From NCBI GenBank assembly GCA_903928045.1, contig CAIYPH010000466.1, forward strand, positions 1 to 7,777: 7,777 nucleotides of DNA. The letters are read 5' to 3'. Source of the DNA: an uncultured Rhodospirillales bacterium. Lineage in GTDB: Bacteria; Pseudomonadota; Alphaproteobacteria; Acetobacterales; Acetobacteraceae. Below the pieces are notes generated by a model. It saw only the letters and a list, made by a program, of their open reading frames with translations. It did no database searches and was not told the DNA's origin. How positions within the stretch are numbered: the stretch's first letter is position 1; every line of letters starts with the position of its first letter. Of this stretch, positions 6,667-7,777 are shown piece by piece. The translations under genes were made by a program, and so were the position numbers.

Positions 6667-7662
6667 TCAGCCGATGCGCGGCCGGGCGTCCTTGGTCGCC
6701 TCGAGGATCTCCATCGTCATCACCTCCTCGAGCTTCGGCACCCGCTTGGAGAACTGCCCAAGCTCGGCATACAGCGCGATCTGCTCCTGCCACACCGCCG
6801 GATCCATCGTCCCATACCCGCCCGCCTTGGTCGCACCGGTGAAGCAGGCCGCCAGCATGATGTCGAGCGCCGCCCGCTCATCCTTCGCCACCAGGTTGGG
6901 ATACGCCTTCACCAAATGCTCGATCGCCTTGTCACGATTGGCATGCGCGAACGCCCAGCCCTTGCCCGCCGCCCGCAGGAACCGCACCAGCAGATCCTTC
7001 TTCGTCGCCAGCGTCTCGGTCGTCGTGTAGTACGGATTGGCGTAGAGCTTCACGCCCGAATCCCACAGCTTGAACTCCACCCGGTCCTCGCCGAGCACCG
7101 ACAGCGCCGTGGTGTTGGTCACCCACCCCGTCACCACGTCCACCTGCCCGGTCATCAACGGCATCATGTCCGACCCGATGATCACCACCGTGACGTCCTT
7201 CGGATCGATCTTGTTCTTCGCCAGCAGCGCCCGCAGCAGCACCTGGCCCGTCGCCTGAATGCCCACCTTCTTGCCGCGGAACTCCGCCGGGCTGCGCACC
7301 GGGTTCTTCTTCAGCGAGAAGAACGCATAAGGATGCTGCTGCGCCGACACCGCGAAGCACTTGATCGGAATATCCTGCGACGCCGCCAGCATCAGCGACG
7401 GGCTGGACGATACCTGCCCCACCTCCGCCCGCCCCGATGCCACCACCGCCACGCCGTCATTATTCGGCCCGCCCGGCAAAATCTTGAAATCGAGCCCCTC
7501 GGCCGCGAAATACCCCTCGCCCGCCGCCGCGATCTCGCCAATCTGGTTGCCGCCGGCAATCCACCCCAACTGCATCCCAATCGCCGCATTCGCCGCCGAG
7601 GCCCGATCAGTGATCAGAATGCTCGCCCCAGCCGCCAGCAACGCCCGCCGCCCGATATCCAT
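6667..7662 (-). CDS. ABC transporter substrate-binding protein, NMT1/SsuA-like
   Basis: Periplasmic receptor that captures the substrate and delivers it to the permease. It has 331 residues, normal for the NMT1/THI5-like and SsuA group. The N-terminus MDIGRRALLAAG with cleavage near ASA (21-23) is an export signal. The RR-x-LL pattern hints at Tat export, but the h-region is short and broken by a TDR. The mature part opens with LGWIAGGNQIGEIAAAGEGY, then the GLDFKILPGGPNN stretch and SGRAEVGQ, which line the cleft in this fold. ATG 7662 is six bases after AGGGGG (7669-7674). ATG 7668, two codons earlier, is only separated by zero bases from that site, and the TTG at 7719 lacks a site and would lengthen the signal. 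It is the first gene of the operon, below a hairpin leader. Ligands of relatives include sulfonates, pyrimidine precursors and aromatic acids, so the ligand cannot be named. Confidence 0.93.
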   Translation of the reverse strand: MDIGRRALLAAGASILITDRASAANAAIGMQLGWIAGGNQIGEIAAAGEGYFAAEGLDFKILPGGPNNDGVAVVASGRAEVGQVSSSPSLMLAASQDIPIKCFAVSAQQHPYAFFSLKKNPVRSPAEFRGKKVGIQATGQVLLRALLAKNKIDPKDVTVVIIGSDMMPLMTGQVDVVTGWVTNTTALSVLGEDRVEFKLWDSGVKLYANPYYTTTETLATKKDLLVRFLRAAGKGWAFAHANRDKAIEHLVKAYPNLVAKDERAALDIMLAACFTGATKAGGYGTMDPAVWQEQIALYAELGQFSKRVPKLEEVMTMEILEATKDARPRIG

Positions 7663-7669
7663 CGCCATC

Positions 7670-7691
7670 CCCCTGTCATGAACCTCAGGGG
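7670..7691 (-). promoter_or_regulatory. Leader hairpin covering the binding-protein ribosome site
   Basis: On the minus strand CCCCTG (7691-7686) can pair perfectly with CAGGGG (7675-7670) around a ten-base loop. The 3' arm is the Shine-Dalgarno of the first operon gene (AGGGGG, 7674-7669), and the start codons at 7668 and 7662 follow at once. A six-base stem with five G-C pairs could hide the site and lower or regulate initiation. The loop also contains an ATG (7679). The pairing is seen in the sequence; control of expression is inferred. Confidence 0.45.
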
Positions 7692-7752
7692 ATACTGCAC
7701 CGAGCCGGCGAAAACGCAAAACCCGGATGGGGTAGAAAGGAAGCCAGCAAGC

Positions 7753-7777
7753 GCTTCTTTTTTTGAAAAAAAGAAGC
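7753..7777 (+). repeat. Palindromic hairpin repeat, copy C
   Basis: Perfect 12-base inverted repeat: GCTTCTTTTTTT at 7753-7764 pairs with AAAAAAAGAAGC at 7766-7777 around one central G. It reaches the window edge, so its right flank is not visible. A purine-rich lead (GAAAGGAAGC) precedes it as in copies A and B, and its orientation matches copy A. It marks the boundary upstream of the operon and may end transcription of the gene beyond the window. Confidence 0.75.

Noticed and set aside
5105..7030. Plus-strand frames at 5105-6064 and 6359-7030
   Set aside because: Antisense to the transporter genes; Arg/His/Gln-rich or Ser/Arg/Pro-rich with no domain signal.
7669..7719. Earlier starts for the binding protein (TTG 7719, ATG 7668)
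   Set aside because: The TTG has no ribosome site and adds a charged stretch before the signal peptide. ATG 7668 abuts the Shine-Dalgarno, while ATG 7662 is correctly spaced.
7686..7730. Possible sigma-70 promoter (TTGCGT, 17 bases, then AGTATC) before the first gene
   Set aside because: The -10 box matches the consensus at too few positions to call. A promoter is expected nearby, but none can be supported.
1..7777. CRISPR arrays, tRNA or rRNA genes, insertion sequences, toxin-antitoxin or defence genes
   Set aside because: No regularly spaced repeats, cloverleaf-like segments, transposase motifs or defence domains were seen on either strand.

Overview
The window is high-GC proteobacterial DNA (about two-thirds G+C by eye, not computed). 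All eight recognisable genes lie on the minus strand, so they are transcribed from the right end towards the left. Three copies of a T-rich/A-rich perfect hairpin sit between transcription units. From memory these look like the intergenic palindromes common in Acetobacteraceae (Alphaproteobacteria). That family is my best guess for the host, but it is inference from texture and not proven here.

Layout in transcription order: (1) 7777-7663 is a leader with one palindromic repeat copy and a short GC-rich hairpin over the ribosome binding site. (2) 7662-5102 is a complete NMT1/SsuABC-type ABC importer: periplasmic binding protein, ATPase and inner-membrane permease. (3) 5080-3731 is an FAD-dependent oxidoreductase. 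(4) 3734-2559 is a CaiB/BaiF class III CoA-transferase. (5) 2562-1789 is a crotonase close to CaiD-type hydratases. (6) 1788-1639 is a 150-base spacer with two inverted repeat copies around a 10-base palindrome. (7) 1638-1312 is a seven-iron ferredoxin. (8) 1315-1 is an amidohydrolase of the ATZ/TRZ deaminase type that runs off the left edge without a stop.

Spacing is tight. There are four-base start/stop overlaps at flavoprotein/CoA-transferase, CoA-transferase/crotonase and ferredoxin/amidohydrolase. The ATPase/permease junction overlaps by one to four bases, and the gaps at the other two junctions of the first unit are 6 and 21 bases. This supports one operon from 7662 to 1789 and a second two-gene unit from 1638 leftwards, which may be read through from the first.

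Taken together the genes look like a dedicated uptake and breakdown module for a small organic acid or a nitrogen-containing (hetero)cyclic or amide compound. The importer brings the compound in, the CoA-transferase makes its thioester, the flavoprotein (perhaps with the ferredoxin) carries out a redox step, the crotonase adds water or acts on the acyl-CoA, and the amidohydrolase cleaves a C-N bond. The substrate and the order of steps cannot be read from the sequence, and I do not recognise the combination as a named pathway. No RNA genes, CRISPR arrays, insertion sequences or phage genes were seen.
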